DNA of 64,000 bases from Paludibacter sp963678465 (lineage in GTDB: Bacteria; Bacteroidota; Bacteroidia; Bacteroidales; Paludibacteraceae): assembly GCA_963678465.1 (NCBI GenBank), contig OY782858.1, forward strand, positions 1,612,001 through 1,676,000. Reading direction: 5' to 3'. Every line of letters starts with the position of its first letter. Position 1 is the stretch's first letter. The notes under the pieces were generated by a model. The model had not been told where the DNA came from. It made no database searches and saw only the letters and a list, made by a program, of their open reading frames with translations. Positions 14,624 to 25,182 of this stretch are shown in pieces. Position numbers and translations under genes: made by a program.

Positions 14624-16396
14624 TTACCAACCTGCATTTTGCTCAAGTAAATTCCATTTCCGGATTTCTCCATAAGGAATCGGACCATAATACATGTAAT
14701 TTTTGTAATCACGCACTTCAACATCGATAGAAGTAAAGCTTAATGATCCATCGGAAAGCTTATCAATCTTCATACCTTTTGTGGTTGCATTCAAATTTGC
14801 CTTCCAGCGACGTAAATCCCAGAATCTCTTGTTTTCGAAACTCAATTCAATGCGACGCTCATTTCTGATCAATTCACGCATTTTATCTTTATCGTTTTTA
14901 ATACTTTCGAGATAGGCATCTCCATCAGTGATTCCTGCTCTTACGCGTATTGCTTTGATTACATCATAAGCGCTGTAAGCATGGCTTCCTGTTCCTAACG
15001 GACCCCAGGCTTCGTTTGCTGCTTCGGCATAATTAAGGAAGATCTCGGTATAGCGAATGCGTGCAGTATAGTGTTTCTGCTCGGTGTTATACTGTGGATC
15101 AGGGTTACAATCCGGACGCATAAGTTTCAACAAATAATAACCTGTTCTTGTCGACAATCCGTTTTCTTTATTCAATCCGTCCTTGTTTGTGCTATAAGTA
15201 GCAGTCGTTATGACAGTATTGCTAGGTCCTTGTTTTCCACCATTAATTAAAATGTATTTATTTAAACGGGGATCACGGTTTGCATAAGGGTTAGTAGCGC
15301 TATATCCACTTGCAGGATGCGAAATCGGATAACCGTTAACAGTCGGAAAAGCATCTACTATATTTTGAGTCGGATTAACAAGTCCACTTCCATAAAGCGA
15401 TGGAGGGAAATTACTCTTCTCCAATGAATTGCTCTGACCCACATCACCTCTCCAGATAATTTCTGCAGGATTTGCTCCTGATGCAAGATTTGCAATTTCA
15501 GTCGTATTTGCATACCATGTTCCACCACTTGCCGACAAACCACTAACGCCACCAATTCTGTCAAGTACAATTGCCGCTTGATCAGCTGCAGTAGCCCAGG
15601 TTACATTAGTGCCGGCGCTAAAAGCAGGGCTTGCTGCTAATAAAGCAACCTGCGCTTTAATGGCTTCAACGATACGGGCAGTAACACGTCCTCTCATTAT
15701 ATTTCCATTCACCCTGTTATAATCTCCTGCATTTGTAACGCCTAAAGTTTTATACTTTTCGGGGATATTGGCTTCAACAACGTCGCCATAATCCAACGGA
15801 AGTAATCCAAGCGCTGTGTTTGCATCATTCATAATCTGGTCAATACATTCCTGAAACGTATTTCTCGGTTGATTAAAATTAGAAGTTGCAGTTTCGGGCA
15901 TGTTTACAATAGGTACACCTAATAAACGTCCATCAGCAGTCCAGCCACCATGAGCCATGATAAGATGATACATTTGAAGAGCCCGCAACGCAAAAGCTTC
16001 ACCTTTTAATCTGTCGTTATACATTGTACGGATTTTTTCATCTTTTGCCCATACAACTTTATCAACATTCTCAATAAAAATATTCAGATACTGAATTGCA
16101 TTTTTGCGAGCCTGCCATTGCGACATTGGATCGTTACTTGCAGTCCATGAACCGGTAGCCATTCGCAAATAGTTATTTGCATTGTCATTTGTTACTGCAT
16201 CGTCTGTTGCCACATCCGTATCAGGATTTGATGAATATGGTAGAAGAATATATGCATTCGCTAATATCCCTTGCGCATAAGTTGGTTCTGCATACATTGC
16301 CTCAATCGAACGAATATTTTCTATCTCCGGAGTGAACATATCTTCGCACGAAGCCAAGAATGGTATAAGGATTAAAAATTTTATTATTTTTTTCAT
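14624..16396 (-). CDS. SusD-family lipoprotein (pair 2)
   Basis: The product is 590 aa with lipobox L-A-S-C (Cys17). The SusD/RagB fold is recognisable from the N-terminal TPR-like helices (L-K-G-E-A-F-A-L-R-A-L-Q-M-Y-H) and the C-terminal signature (R-I-R-Y-T-E-I-F-L-N-Y-A-E-A-A-N-E, E-R-R-I-E-L-S-F-E-N-K-R-F-W-D-L-R-R-W). It sits as a lid on the SusC partner encoded 17 bp upstream and presents oligosaccharide for import. It ends with a characteristic W near the C-terminus. Confidence 0.95.
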   Translation of the reverse strand: MKKIIKFLILIPFLASCEDMFTPEIENIRSIEAMYAEPTYAQGILANAYILLPYSSNPDTDVATDDAVTNDNANNYLRMATGSWTASNDPMSQWQARKNAIQYLNIFIENVDKVVWAKDEKIRTMYNDRLKGEAFALRALQMYHLIMAHGGWTADGRLLGVPIVNMPETATSNFNQPRNTFQECIDQIMNDANTALGLLPLDYGDVVEANIPEKYKTLGVTNAGDYNRVNGNIMRGRVTARIVEAIKAQVALLAASPAFSAGTNVTWATAADQAAIVLDRIGGVSGLSASGGTWYANTTEIANLASGANPAEIIWRGDVGQSNSLEKSNFPPSLYGSGLVNPTQNIVDAFPTVNGYPISHPASGYSATNPYANRDPRLNKYILINGGKQGPSNTVITTATYSTNKDGLNKENGLSTRTGYYLLKLMRPDCNPDPQYNTEQKHYTARIRYTEIFLNYAEAANEAWGPLGTGSHAYSAYDVIKAIRVRAGITDGDAYLESIKNDKDKMRELIRNERRIELSFENKRFWDLRRWKANLNATTKGMKIDKLSDGSLSFTSIDVEVRDYKNYMYYGPIPYGEIRKWNLLEQNAGW

Positions 16397-16413
16397 AACT
16401 TTCTACTATTTTA

Positions 16414-19254
16414 TTAGAATACTACTTTTACACCCACATTATAGAATCTGGCCTGAGGTGCCGATGTTGTATTTAACTCCAACACTTCGCGTTCTTTCGA
16501 AATTGTTAACAAGTTTGATCCACTGATGTATGCCGAAACTTCTTTAAGGATTCCGTTTTCAAGCACCGACTTAGGAAGATCATAACTTATCTGCACTTTA
16601 GCCAGGTTAAAACGATCTGTTTTGTAAAGCCAGAAATCTGAATTTCTAAAGTTGTTAGCACCTGTAAGTGTAGTCAAACGAGGATATGTTGCTGTTTCTT
16701 TCGTAGCTTCAGTCCAACGTCCACGTACATTTTCAGAATACTTTCCGTTTCCGTATACCCAATAGTACGTACTGTTTTTCATAGCTACAGCTCCGTATCC
16801 ACCAGTTCCTAATGCAAAGAAAGTAAAACTTTTGTACTTGGCAGTAAGGTTAACTCCTAAAGTTAGTGGAGCTCCATACCAACCTGCGCGTCCTAAATAC
16901 ACTTCATCTTTTTCATCAATCACGTTGTCGTTATTCTGATCAACATATTTCAAATCTCCGGGTTTAATAATTCCACCAAATTTTTGAGATGGAGAATTAG
17001 TTACATCCTGGGCATCTGCAAAGAAGCCAAGCGTCTGTAATCCCCATACACCATCAATTTGTTTACCTGTACGATTCTGATAATCATATTGATAATTTTC
17101 ATCGCGTCTGGTTGCTTCACTGCTATAATAAGTAGCTGCTACACCTAAGTTGAAATCAACAGCCCCAATGCGTTTTTTAAAATTCACATTCACATCAAAA
17201 CCTGTACGCTTATCATTATTAAAATTAGTATACGGTATAAAAGATGCTTCAGGGTAATAAGTTGAAAAATAACTTGGATAAATTGTAGCCGGTCTGATAA
17301 CCAATCCTTCCATTGAGTTAATAAAGAAGGATGCATTCGCTGACACAGCGTTTTTGAACAATGATGTACTTGCATTTACCGAGAATTCTTTTCTTTTGAT
17401 GAATGTAAGATCCTTGTTTGCTCCACGTACTGAATTAGTCGAACGCTCTGAAGCTCCATCATACCAGCCCCACCATGCACCACTTGCCTGATTGTAATTA
17501 GATTCGTACATATAATAGTTTGAAATATCCATATCAGTATTCAAAATACTTCCGGATGCGCTAAGTGTTAATTCATCTACAGCTGTTGCGTTGGCAAGGA
17601 AATTTTCATTTTTCAGTTTCCAACCCAAAGTAGCTGAAGGAGAAAAAGCATTGCGATTACCTTCGGCCAATCTGGCTGAATGAACTTCGGCAGCTCCTAA
17701 ATCGGCAAAGTATTTATTAGCGTAATTATAGCTTACCAACAAGCCTAAATTTGCATTTGTTGTTCTATGGTATACTTCTGATTCTGTACGCTGATAACCT
17801 GCTCCAACCAATACAGCCGAGATGTTATGAACATCATTGATGGTAGTATTGTAATTAAACTGTCCCGAAAATGCTATCGTTTGGCGACTGTAACTATCGG
17901 AGATATCTTGGTTACCTGTTTTTTCATCAACACCAAATTTTCCAAGATCTGAAATCATATCAGCCCCATTGTAGTTTGACCATAAAGGAACAAATACACT
18001 GTAGGTATTATTAAATGATGTATTGTATGAAGTAGCGTAATCCACAGCAAACATTGTGTTAAAAGTAAGTCCCTGTAACACTTTTCTCAAATCGAAATCA
18101 ATTTTAGTATCGAACTGAAACTGACGGCTCGTGTACTTGCTATATCCTCCAGCATAGTAATCAGCAAAGATATTTGTTAAATCCTGTTGAGTACCACCCA
18201 AAAAATACTTCCCATCTATAATATTAGTCGTATTATTGACCAACGCCATAGAATTTAAATCATTTGGGTCGATAAAACTAATAGGCACAAGCGGACTAAA
18301 ACGATTCGGACGTAAGGTAGATGCAGCTTCCCAATAATCACCTTTAGCAGTACGAGCATTGTAGAAAGTAGCATTTGCATTTACACTGGCTTTGATAAAA
18401 TCATTGACCTTAATGTCGATATTTCCACGCACATTCAGTCGGTCGAGACTATTATCTTTCGATTGTCCTAATTTAAAATAATCTTTCTGGTTATAGTAAC
18501 TTACATTAGTATAAAACTGTGCTCTGTCGTTACCACCCGAAATCTCGGCAGTTACATCAGAACGATTGTAAGCTTTTTTCAAATAATCAGAAGAATAGAA
18601 ATTCAAATCAGGATAACGATAAGGATTTAATCCTGTACTGTGGTTATAAATGTCCTCAGCCGAATAAGATGCACTGGATCCGGTAAGTCCGTCATTAGTA
18701 ATCGCTTCGTTATAAAGTGTCATATATTCGGCCGAACCTAAATACTTAGGATAGCTTTTTGCAACATTATAACCGGTGTTTGCACGAACACTTACAACGC
18801 GGTCGCCAATACGGCCTCTTTTCGTAGTGATCGAAATCACACCTTTAGCCCCTCTGCTGCCGTATAAAACAACAGCTGATGCACTTTTGAGGAATGTAAT
18901 TTTATCAATTTCAGTTGGCAAAACGTTATTGGCATCGCGTGGTACTCCATCTATCAAAACCAGATAGTCATCCATGCCCCATAACGAATTACCATTCCAA
19001 CCGCCAACATATCCCTGCATATTGTCCAGACTATAGGTGTTGTAGTTCTTTTTAAGCAAGTCTTCTACATCTACTACTGAAACGCCCCCCATTATGTTAC
19101 TTTTCAAAACATTTCGATATGCAACCTGTACCAATGGGTCTGTCTTTTTCAGAGAATCAGTTATACTATCTGATGATTTTTTCGCTCCAATTGTTTGCAA
19201 CGAAGAGAAAGCAATCATCATACATAAAATGAATCTTATATTTGTTTTTTTCAT
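16414..19254 (-). CDS. SusC-family TonB-dependent transporter lacking the N-terminal CPD-like domain (pair 2)
   Basis: The product is 946 aa, about 100 shorter than the other SusC proteins here. After a signal peptide (about 1-24) it goes almost directly into the plug (V-L-I-D-G-V-P-R at about 103-110; V-L-Y-G-S-R-G-A-K-G-V-I-S-I-T-T-K-R-G), followed by the 22-strand barrel ending L-Y-N-V-G-V-K-V-V-F-type. The carboxypeptidase-regulatory-like domain and the typical L-D-E-V-V-V-x-G-Y-G TonB-box region are missing. Its energy coupling may differ, or it may work with pair 1. The next gene encodes its SusD. Confidence 0.92.
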   Translation of the reverse strand: MKKTNIRFILCMMIAFSSLQTIGAKKSSDSITDSLKKTDPLVQVAYRNVLKSNIMGGVSVVDVEDLLKKNYNTYSLDNMQGYVGGWNGNSLWGMDDYLVLIDGVPRDANNVLPTEIDKITFLKSASAVVLYGSRGAKGVISITTKRGRIGDRVVSVRANTGYNVAKSYPKYLGSAEYMTLYNEAITNDGLTGSSASYSAEDIYNHSTGLNPYRYPDLNFYSSDYLKKAYNRSDVTAEISGGNDRAQFYTNVSYYNQKDYFKLGQSKDNSLDRLNVRGNIDIKVNDFIKASVNANATFYNARTAKGDYWEAASTLRPNRFSPLVPISFIDPNDLNSMALVNNTTNIIDGKYFLGGTQQDLTNIFADYYAGGYSKYTSRQFQFDTKIDFDLRKVLQGLTFNTMFAVDYATSYNTSFNNTYSVFVPLWSNYNGADMISDLGKFGVDEKTGNQDISDSYSRQTIAFSGQFNYNTTINDVHNISAVLVGAGYQRTESEVYHRTTNANLGLLVSYNYANKYFADLGAAEVHSARLAEGNRNAFSPSATLGWKLKNENFLANATAVDELTLSASGSILNTDMDISNYYMYESNYNQASGAWWGWYDGASERSTNSVRGANKDLTFIKRKEFSVNASTSLFKNAVSANASFFINSMEGLVIRPATIYPSYFSTYYPEASFIPYTNFNNDKRTGFDVNVNFKKRIGAVDFNLGVAATYYSSEATRRDENYQYDYQNRTGKQIDGVWGLQTLGFFADAQDVTNSPSQKFGGIIKPGDLKYVDQNNDNVIDEKDEVYLGRAGWYGAPLTLGVNLTAKYKSFTFFALGTGGYGAVAMKNSTYYWVYGNGKYSENVRGRWTEATKETATYPRLTTLTGANNFRNSDFWLYKTDRFNLAKVQISYDLPKSVLENGILKEVSAYISGSNLLTISKEREVLELNTTSAPQARFYNVGVKVVF

Positions 19255-19295
19255 TGTTTATTCATTTGTAATTAAACATTATTTCTCTATTTAAA

Positions 19296-21230
19296 TTACC
19301 AACCAGGATTTTGACCAAACTCTGGATATATCGAAATATCTTTGACTTTTAGAGGAAACCAATAATGCTTTGTTCCGAACAAGCGGGTTACAATAACCTT
19401 TTCTCTTAAATTCGAAACGCGGGCATTACGTGGGTCATTAGTTTTGAAAAAGTTATCATTTTCAACTCTATCAAACTCATGAGATGTTTTTACATTGTAT
19501 GGATATTCTGTCAACAACAACCATCTTTGCAAGTCGTTGAAACGGAAACCTTCGAATGACAATTCAACTGCACGCTCTCTTCTCACTTCATCAATAAATT
19601 TAGTTCTTTCTGCTGTATACTTTGCATTTACGTGACCTGCAGACACCCTGTCTCTTAAGGTATTGATTGCAGCTTCGGCTGTTTTGGCAAAATTAGTCGA
19701 TTTAGCGCTTGCACCACCTACGGCAGCACATGCCTCGGCATACATTAAATAGATATCACCCAAACGCATATAGGGCAAATAGGTGTGTAAGTTACCACTC
19801 CAGTTGTACAATCCATCGTATTTGTTAGCTGTGTGAGGAACAAGTTTCTGAATAAAGTAACCTGTTTTACTTGCACTTGCTTCCGATCTCATGGCACCTC
19901 CTGTATAAAGACCACAATAACGAAGATACTCCATTTCAGCAGGCATAGTTGAATTTACATATTTGAATCCATCAAATACTATATCGTGATAAAAGCGTGG
20001 ATCACGGTTTTTAAACGGATAGTTAGGATCAAAACCTGATTGAGGATCGTTCAATGGAAGACCATTGGCCATACCGTAGAAATTCACATAATTTGCAGTA
20101 GGTTGGTGAATGATATTATCGTGTTCAACAAGACCCTGCACCTTTGGACCAAAAGTTTTGGTGGTGTTCCAGTTACTTCCGTTATAGTCGGTAGATGGAC
20201 CTCTGAAAATAGCTTCAACCGAGCCAGGCATCAACCAGTTTTGACCTGTTGTATAAAAAAGGTCAGCAAAACGGGTAGTAGCTCCATCGGCTTTAACATG
20301 GTTATAAATATCTTTGTATTTATATTCAGCCAAAGCATATTGTGTCTGACCACCTTCTACTAAGGTTAGCAATTCTCCAAAAGCTTCAGCGGCTTTAGCA
20401 CAATATGTTGCATCGTAATCGTAAGTTTTTGCTCCACCAGTTTGAGCACCATTCTTCATCAAAGGACTACCAGCCCATAGATAATTCTTACCAAGATACC
20501 CTAACGCCATAATTTTGTTCAAACGCAATTGGTTTTTTCCTTTTGTGTTGGCTCCTACCTTTGTGTTATCCCAGTTGATAGGCAATAACTCGGCTGCCTT
20601 TTTAAAGTCAGCACCAGCCTTATCGGCACATTCGGCATACGACAAACGTGGCAATGTTAACTTTTCTGTTGCAGAAAAGACTCTATCAATATAAGGAAGT
20701 CCCCCAAAATACTGCATAAGTTCAAAATGCCACCAGGCTCTGAAAAAATACAATTGACCTGCAATGAGATCTTTTTCTTCCTGTGTTGCTACCGTTAGTT
20801 TATCAAGGTTTTCTAATCCCATATTTGCTTTTCGGATACAATACCATGCATGTGGCCACAATGCGTGATCAAACTTGTTATTTGATGTAGGATTAACGTT
20901 TGATTTATCAAGCCAGTTACCACCACCATTTTGCCAAGCCCAAAAGTTTCCGAGGTCCACCTGATTGGTCATGTGCCAGCTTCCTTCAAGATTAAAAACT
21001 TCATCGTCGCCCCAGTTCCATGAAGCTGTCCAATCGTTTTTTTCTTTATCAGGAATACAATTGTAGATTTCTTCAACAAAGCCCTGAAAATTGGTAAAAT
21101 TTTTAAATGCCTCTACATCGGAAATAGTTGAGGCTGGCTCCTTATCCAAATACGATTCGCAGGAGACAAGACCAAAAATCATGAAGAGAATTCCTCCGCC
21201 CAATATTAGCTTCTTATATATTTTTTTCAT
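19296..21230 (-). CDS. SusD-family lipoprotein (pair 1)
   Basis: I use the ATG at 21230 (644 aa) rather than an upstream in-frame TTG, because it starts directly with the lipoprotein signal M-K-K-I-Y-K-K ... L-V-S-C (Cys24). The SusD helices and C-terminal signature (Y-M-R-L-G-D-I-Y-L-M-Y-A-E-A-C-A; R-R-E-R-A-V-E-L-S-F-E-G-F-R-F-N-D-L-Q-R-W) are clear, and it ends F-G-Q-N-P-G-W. It lies 12 nt after its susC partner and is 55-70 residues longer than many SusD proteins. Confidence 0.95.
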   Translation of the reverse strand: MKKIYKKLILGGGILFMIFGLVSCESYLDKEPASTISDVEAFKNFTNFQGFVEEIYNCIPDKEKNDWTASWNWGDDEVFNLEGSWHMTNQVDLGNFWAWQNGGGNWLDKSNVNPTSNNKFDHALWPHAWYCIRKANMGLENLDKLTVATQEEKDLIAGQLYFFRAWWHFELMQYFGGLPYIDRVFSATEKLTLPRLSYAECADKAGADFKKAAELLPINWDNTKVGANTKGKNQLRLNKIMALGYLGKNYLWAGSPLMKNGAQTGGAKTYDYDATYCAKAAEAFGELLTLVEGGQTQYALAEYKYKDIYNHVKADGATTRFADLFYTTGQNWLMPGSVEAIFRGPSTDYNGSNWNTTKTFGPKVQGLVEHDNIIHQPTANYVNFYGMANGLPLNDPQSGFDPNYPFKNRDPRFYHDIVFDGFKYVNSTMPAEMEYLRYCGLYTGGAMRSEASASKTGYFIQKLVPHTANKYDGLYNWSGNLHTYLPYMRLGDIYLMYAEACAAVGGASAKSTNFAKTAEAAINTLRDRVSAGHVNAKYTAERTKFIDEVRRERAVELSFEGFRFNDLQRWLLLTEYPYNVKTSHEFDRVENDNFFKTNDPRNARVSNLREKVIVTRLFGTKHYWFPLKVKDISIYPEFGQNPGW

Positions 21231-21242
21231 TTCGTTCAAAAA

Positions 21243-24200
21243 TTATAATGTTAATTTTAGACCTAAATTAAAACGTCTCATGGTTGGGTAAGCTCCCTGT
21301 CCACCTGAACCGGCAAAGTTAGACTCACGGTCATCGGGCATCACCGACCAAACCCATAAATTGTTACCATTTAGGAATATTCTGAGATTATTCAACCCAA
21401 TACTTTTCACCCATCCACCATTGAAGGTATAGGCAACTTCAGCATTCTTGAGGCGAACATAGGAGCCATCGAACAGATACTGAGTACCATCATTATAAGT
21501 TGGAGTAGATGTCCATCTTGGAGTTGTAATTTCCGCATTGTTGTGATCATTGGCCCACCATGTACCAAGATCATAAACCGTATTCAGTTTACTACCAAAG
21601 CTTGTAAGGTTGACAACACGTGTTACATTATTAACACCGTAGAACTGCACAAACGCACTGAACCCTTTCCATTCTAAACCTAAAGTTGCATTATAGGTGT
21701 TTTCAGGACTACCTGAATAACCATAAGGTACATTATCCTTACTGTCGATAACACCATCGGCATTGAAGTCAATTGCGTTATAATCACCCGGGAGTTTATG
21801 ATCATCTGTTTTATTATGAATTGTACTACCATAAATCTCATCGTAGTTGTTTACAAAACCTGATTCAACATAGGCTCTGTTCTGATCAATACTAAAGCCT
21901 GCTGCTTTTTGATAAGCTGCATACAAAGCAGGATCGTCTTTTTCAAGAATTGTATTTTTGGCATGAGTCATACTAAAATTCCCCCATAAACGCATTTTGT
22001 TGGCAAGCACTTTATTGACACGCAATTCCAGTTCATATCCTTCGGTCTTCACTTTACCTAAGTTAGCAGTTGCAGGTGTAGTCCCATAATACACTGGAAC
22101 AGAGCGATTAGCGCCATACACAAGAATATCACGACGATTATCTTTAAATACCTCTACACTACCAGCAAAAAGACCACCTAAGAATGAATAATCAACACCT
22201 AAGTTTGATTTTTTTACAGTCTCCCAATGTACATCAGGGTTTCCTACTGCCGATTCGCGGTACCATGTATAAGGGCTTTGGCCGTTATTCACCTCAAGAG
22301 AAGAGGTTCCACCATACGCCCATTGTGTCATGTACATCCACCTTAAAGGCATATTGTTAACAACAATATTATCATCCCCAATTTCACCGTATGAAGCTCT
22401 TACTTTCAACATATCAATAAATCTAAGCGGCTTCATGAATTCTTCTTCGGTAATTAACCAGCCTAGTGCACCCGAATTAAAGAAGGCAAAACGGTTCTCG
22501 TTACTAAATCTTTCAGAACCATTGTATGCACCATTATATTCGAAGAAATACCTGTTTGCATATGCATAAGTAGTACGGAAAATCCAGTCTTCGCGATAAT
22601 ATGGAATCATACTACCTGTAGCTGTTTCCTGACGACTCATTACACCCATTGCCGAAACATTATGTTTTCCGAATTCACGACCCCAGTTCAATTGAAATTG
22701 ATAATTAAGATTACGTAAAGTCGACCTATCCTGAACTTCACCACCTGAAGTGTTCCAAAGTACACTTTGCATAAAGTCGAACTTGTTGTTGTTCTCGTAT
22801 TCCTTTTTATAGGTAGCAAGCCCTGTTTCAGGATCAATCCACTTCAACTGTGCATCATTATATAGGTCATTCACACCGCGGTTGTATTCAACAAAAGCAT
22901 TATCCCATGAAATACTTCCTCTGAAATTCAACCCTTTAGTAATAAACTTTAAGTCCTGTTGAAGTACAAAATCGGTTGCAATACGTGTATTTGTAGTAGT
23001 CATTACACCTGCTAACGCAAGGTTTGCAGCTGAGTTCGATACATTTGAAATACTTGGATAAAATCCCCATGAACCATCGGCATACTGTGGTAAAAATACG
23101 TCAGGAGCAATATTATAAGCACCTGCCCACTGTTGAGCTACAGCCCAGTCTGACGAGTTAGTCTGGTTCCACGGACTTTTCTTAATGCCATTAGATCCTG
23201 AAATATTTACTTTGAATTGAGTAGTTTTTGAAATCTGGAAATCGAGGTTACTACGAACATTTAATCTGTTGTAACCATAGCCCGACTGATAACTACGTCC
23301 ATTGTCCCAATCTTCCAACAAGTCACCTTCGTGAGCAAAATCGGCAGCAGTAAAGTATTTAACAAATGAATTACCACCACTCACATTCAGGTTGACATTA
23401 TTAGATGTAGTATAATCTTTGAAAAGAACATCCTGCCAATCAACGTTTGGATATCTTTCGGCTTCTAAAGCATTGCTTGGATATCTGTATTTGTCGATTA
23501 TCGATTGAGGTTTGATATACGACCACGATTCTGGCGTAAGCGCAAGTTCGTTTTCAATAGCCACATTTCGAGCCATAAGCGCATCGTACGAATCAAACTT
23601 ATTTGGTAATTTTGATGGTACTTTAATTGTCATATTAGCCGAAACATCAATTTTTGCAGCACCTTCTTTACCACGTTTGGTAGTAATAAGGATAACACCG
23701 TTGGCACCCTTTACCCCGAACACAGCAGTAGCAGAAGCATCTTTCAATACCGAAATAGACTCTACTGAGCTGATATCAACGCCACTCATCGGACGTTCGA
23801 TTCCATCAACCAAAACAAGTGGTTCGCTTCCGTTCCATGAACTACTTCCGCGGATTATGATTTTAGGATCTTCTTCACCAGGTAAACCGGAACTTTGCAT
23901 TGTTACTACACCGGGTAAATTACCTGTTAATGCTGCACCCACATTCGAAACACCTCCTGCACGTTCGAGCACTTTTCCTGAAGTTTGAGTAATGGCACCA
24001 ACAAGACTTTCTTTCTTTTGTTGACCATAACCTACTACTACAAGCTCGTCCAGATTCAGATTTGCATCTTTAAGTGTAACAATAATATTTGTTTTTCCCT
24101 TTAATTCAATTTCTTGAGTCTGCATTCCTAAATACGAGACTACAATTGTTACGTTTGAACTCGGTACAGATAACGAGAATTTCCCGTCTATATCCGTTAT

Positions 24201-24416
24201 AGAGCCAACCGTCTTGTCGTTCTTTAACACTATGGCAGCACCAATAATTGGTTCTTGTTGTTCTGAAACTACTGTACCTCGTACAAACACTCTATTTTGT
24301 GCCTGAGAGACCATGAAACAGGATGATACCAACAAGAATAAAAATGCCAACGAAGATTTCCTTATAGTTGTCGAAAAGAAAACATTTGACATGATTTTTC
24401 TGAATTTATTTTTCAT
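21243..24416 (-). CDS. SusC-family TonB-dependent transporter (pair 1)
   Basis: The product is 1057 aa. The signal region runs to about residue 40 (ends S-Q-A-Q). A CarboxypepD_reg-like domain (about 43-120, G-T-V-V-S-E-Q-Q-E-P-I-I-G-A-A-I) is followed by the TonB-box/plug junction L-D-E-L-V-V-V-G-Y-G-Q-Q, a plug with V-L-V-D-G-I-E-R and G-A-N-G-V-I-L-I-T-T-K-R-G, and then the barrel. It imports oligosaccharides across the outer membrane. It is the first gene of the operon ending with GH10, behind a 766-bp upstream region that probably carries the regulated promoter. Confidence 0.96.
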   Translation of the reverse strand: MKNKFRKIMSNVFFSTTIRKSSLAFLFLLVSSCFMVSQAQNRVFVRGTVVSEQQEPIIGAAIVLKNDKTVGSITDIDGKFSLSVPSSNVTIVVSYLGMQTQEIELKGKTNIIVTLKDANLNLDELVVVGYGQQKKESLVGAITQTSGKVLERAGGVSNVGAALTGNLPGVVTMQSSGLPGEEDPKIIIRGSSSWNGSEPLVLVDGIERPMSGVDISSVESISVLKDASATAVFGVKGANGVILITTKRGKEGAAKIDVSANMTIKVPSKLPNKFDSYDALMARNVAIENELALTPESWSYIKPQSIIDKYRYPSNALEAERYPNVDWQDVLFKDYTTSNNVNLNVSGGNSFVKYFTAADFAHEGDLLEDWDNGRSYQSGYGYNRLNVRSNLDFQISKTTQFKVNISGSNGIKKSPWNQTNSSDWAVAQQWAGAYNIAPDVFLPQYADGSWGFYPSISNVSNSAANLALAGVMTTTNTRIATDFVLQQDLKFITKGLNFRGSISWDNAFVEYNRGVNDLYNDAQLKWIDPETGLATYKKEYENNNKFDFMQSVLWNTSGGEVQDRSTLRNLNYQFQLNWGREFGKHNVSAMGVMSRQETATGSMIPYYREDWIFRTTYAYANRYFFEYNGAYNGSERFSNENRFAFFNSGALGWLITEEEFMKPLRFIDMLKVRASYGEIGDDNIVVNNMPLRWMYMTQWAYGGTSSLEVNNGQSPYTWYRESAVGNPDVHWETVKKSNLGVDYSFLGGLFAGSVEVFKDNRRDILVYGANRSVPVYYGTTPATANLGKVKTEGYELELRVNKVLANKMRLWGNFSMTHAKNTILEKDDPALYAAYQKAAGFSIDQNRAYVESGFVNNYDEIYGSTIHNKTDDHKLPGDYNAIDFNADGVIDSKDNVPYGYSGSPENTYNATLGLEWKGFSAFVQFYGVNNVTRVVNLTSFGSKLNTVYDLGTWWANDHNNAEITTPRWTSTPTYNDGTQYLFDGSYVRLKNAEVAYTFNGGWVKSIGLNNLRIFLNGNNLWVWSVMPDDRESNFAGSGGQGAYPTMRRFNLGLKLTL

Positions 24417-25182
24417 TATTTTCTCATTAAACTTAAAACTTTATAAACTTGAATAATAAAAAAAACTTTAATTCGGGCTTAACAATTGCCGGAATTATTT
24501 AATACCGCAAATTCTAAATTCACTAGTATTATCGATCTTAAGATTAGCTATCGTCTTTTAACATATTTATTTGTGGGAAATTTAAGGATTAACTTTACAT
24601 TATTTTGATTTCAATTAATTTCAGGAAAATTGTTTTTAAGCCTAAATAAAAACAGATCATAATTGATTCAAATGGCGGGAGACTTTTTGTTTCGGTCATT
24701 TGATTTATTCACGTTCATCAGATCGCTTCTATAAGGTTTTATTGCTTGCAAATTTAGATTTATTAATAAATTTCGTATTATATTTATAGACACTTTATTT
24801 ATAATTACAGATAATAATGAGAAACGAAAGGCAAATTACTAACAATTCGAAACTTACATCATATCATTAAAAATCAATAATATAGATCAAAACAAACAGC
24901 ATTATATTCAATATTTTGATTCAAATTTTAAATAAAGCTTATATTTATAGATCCTGCCCGTTGCAGAATACTGCTTTCTTAAAGAATAAGAATTGTATTT
25001 ATTCAAAAATCATTTAAAAATAAACAAAAAAACTACTGCGTTTTCATTGTTGGTTCAAGGAGGATAGTCTATCACTCAATTTAACTTTGTTTGCAATTGA
25101 ATATTAAAATAAAGTATCAAATAACAAGCAATAAAAAAGGTTGATTTTGTATTCAGAAAAATTAACGTGGATAAAAACCGGA
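24417..25182. other. 766-bp non-coding region upstream of the susC1 operon
   Basis: The region is very AT-rich and has no supported gene. TAAATTTG on the minus strand (24749-24756) fits the Bacteroidota -7 element, but I see no convincing -33 element at the right distance. Since the first gene of the substrate-uptake operon follows, the binding site of one of the AraC-type hybrid regulators probably lies here. Confidence 0.4.
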
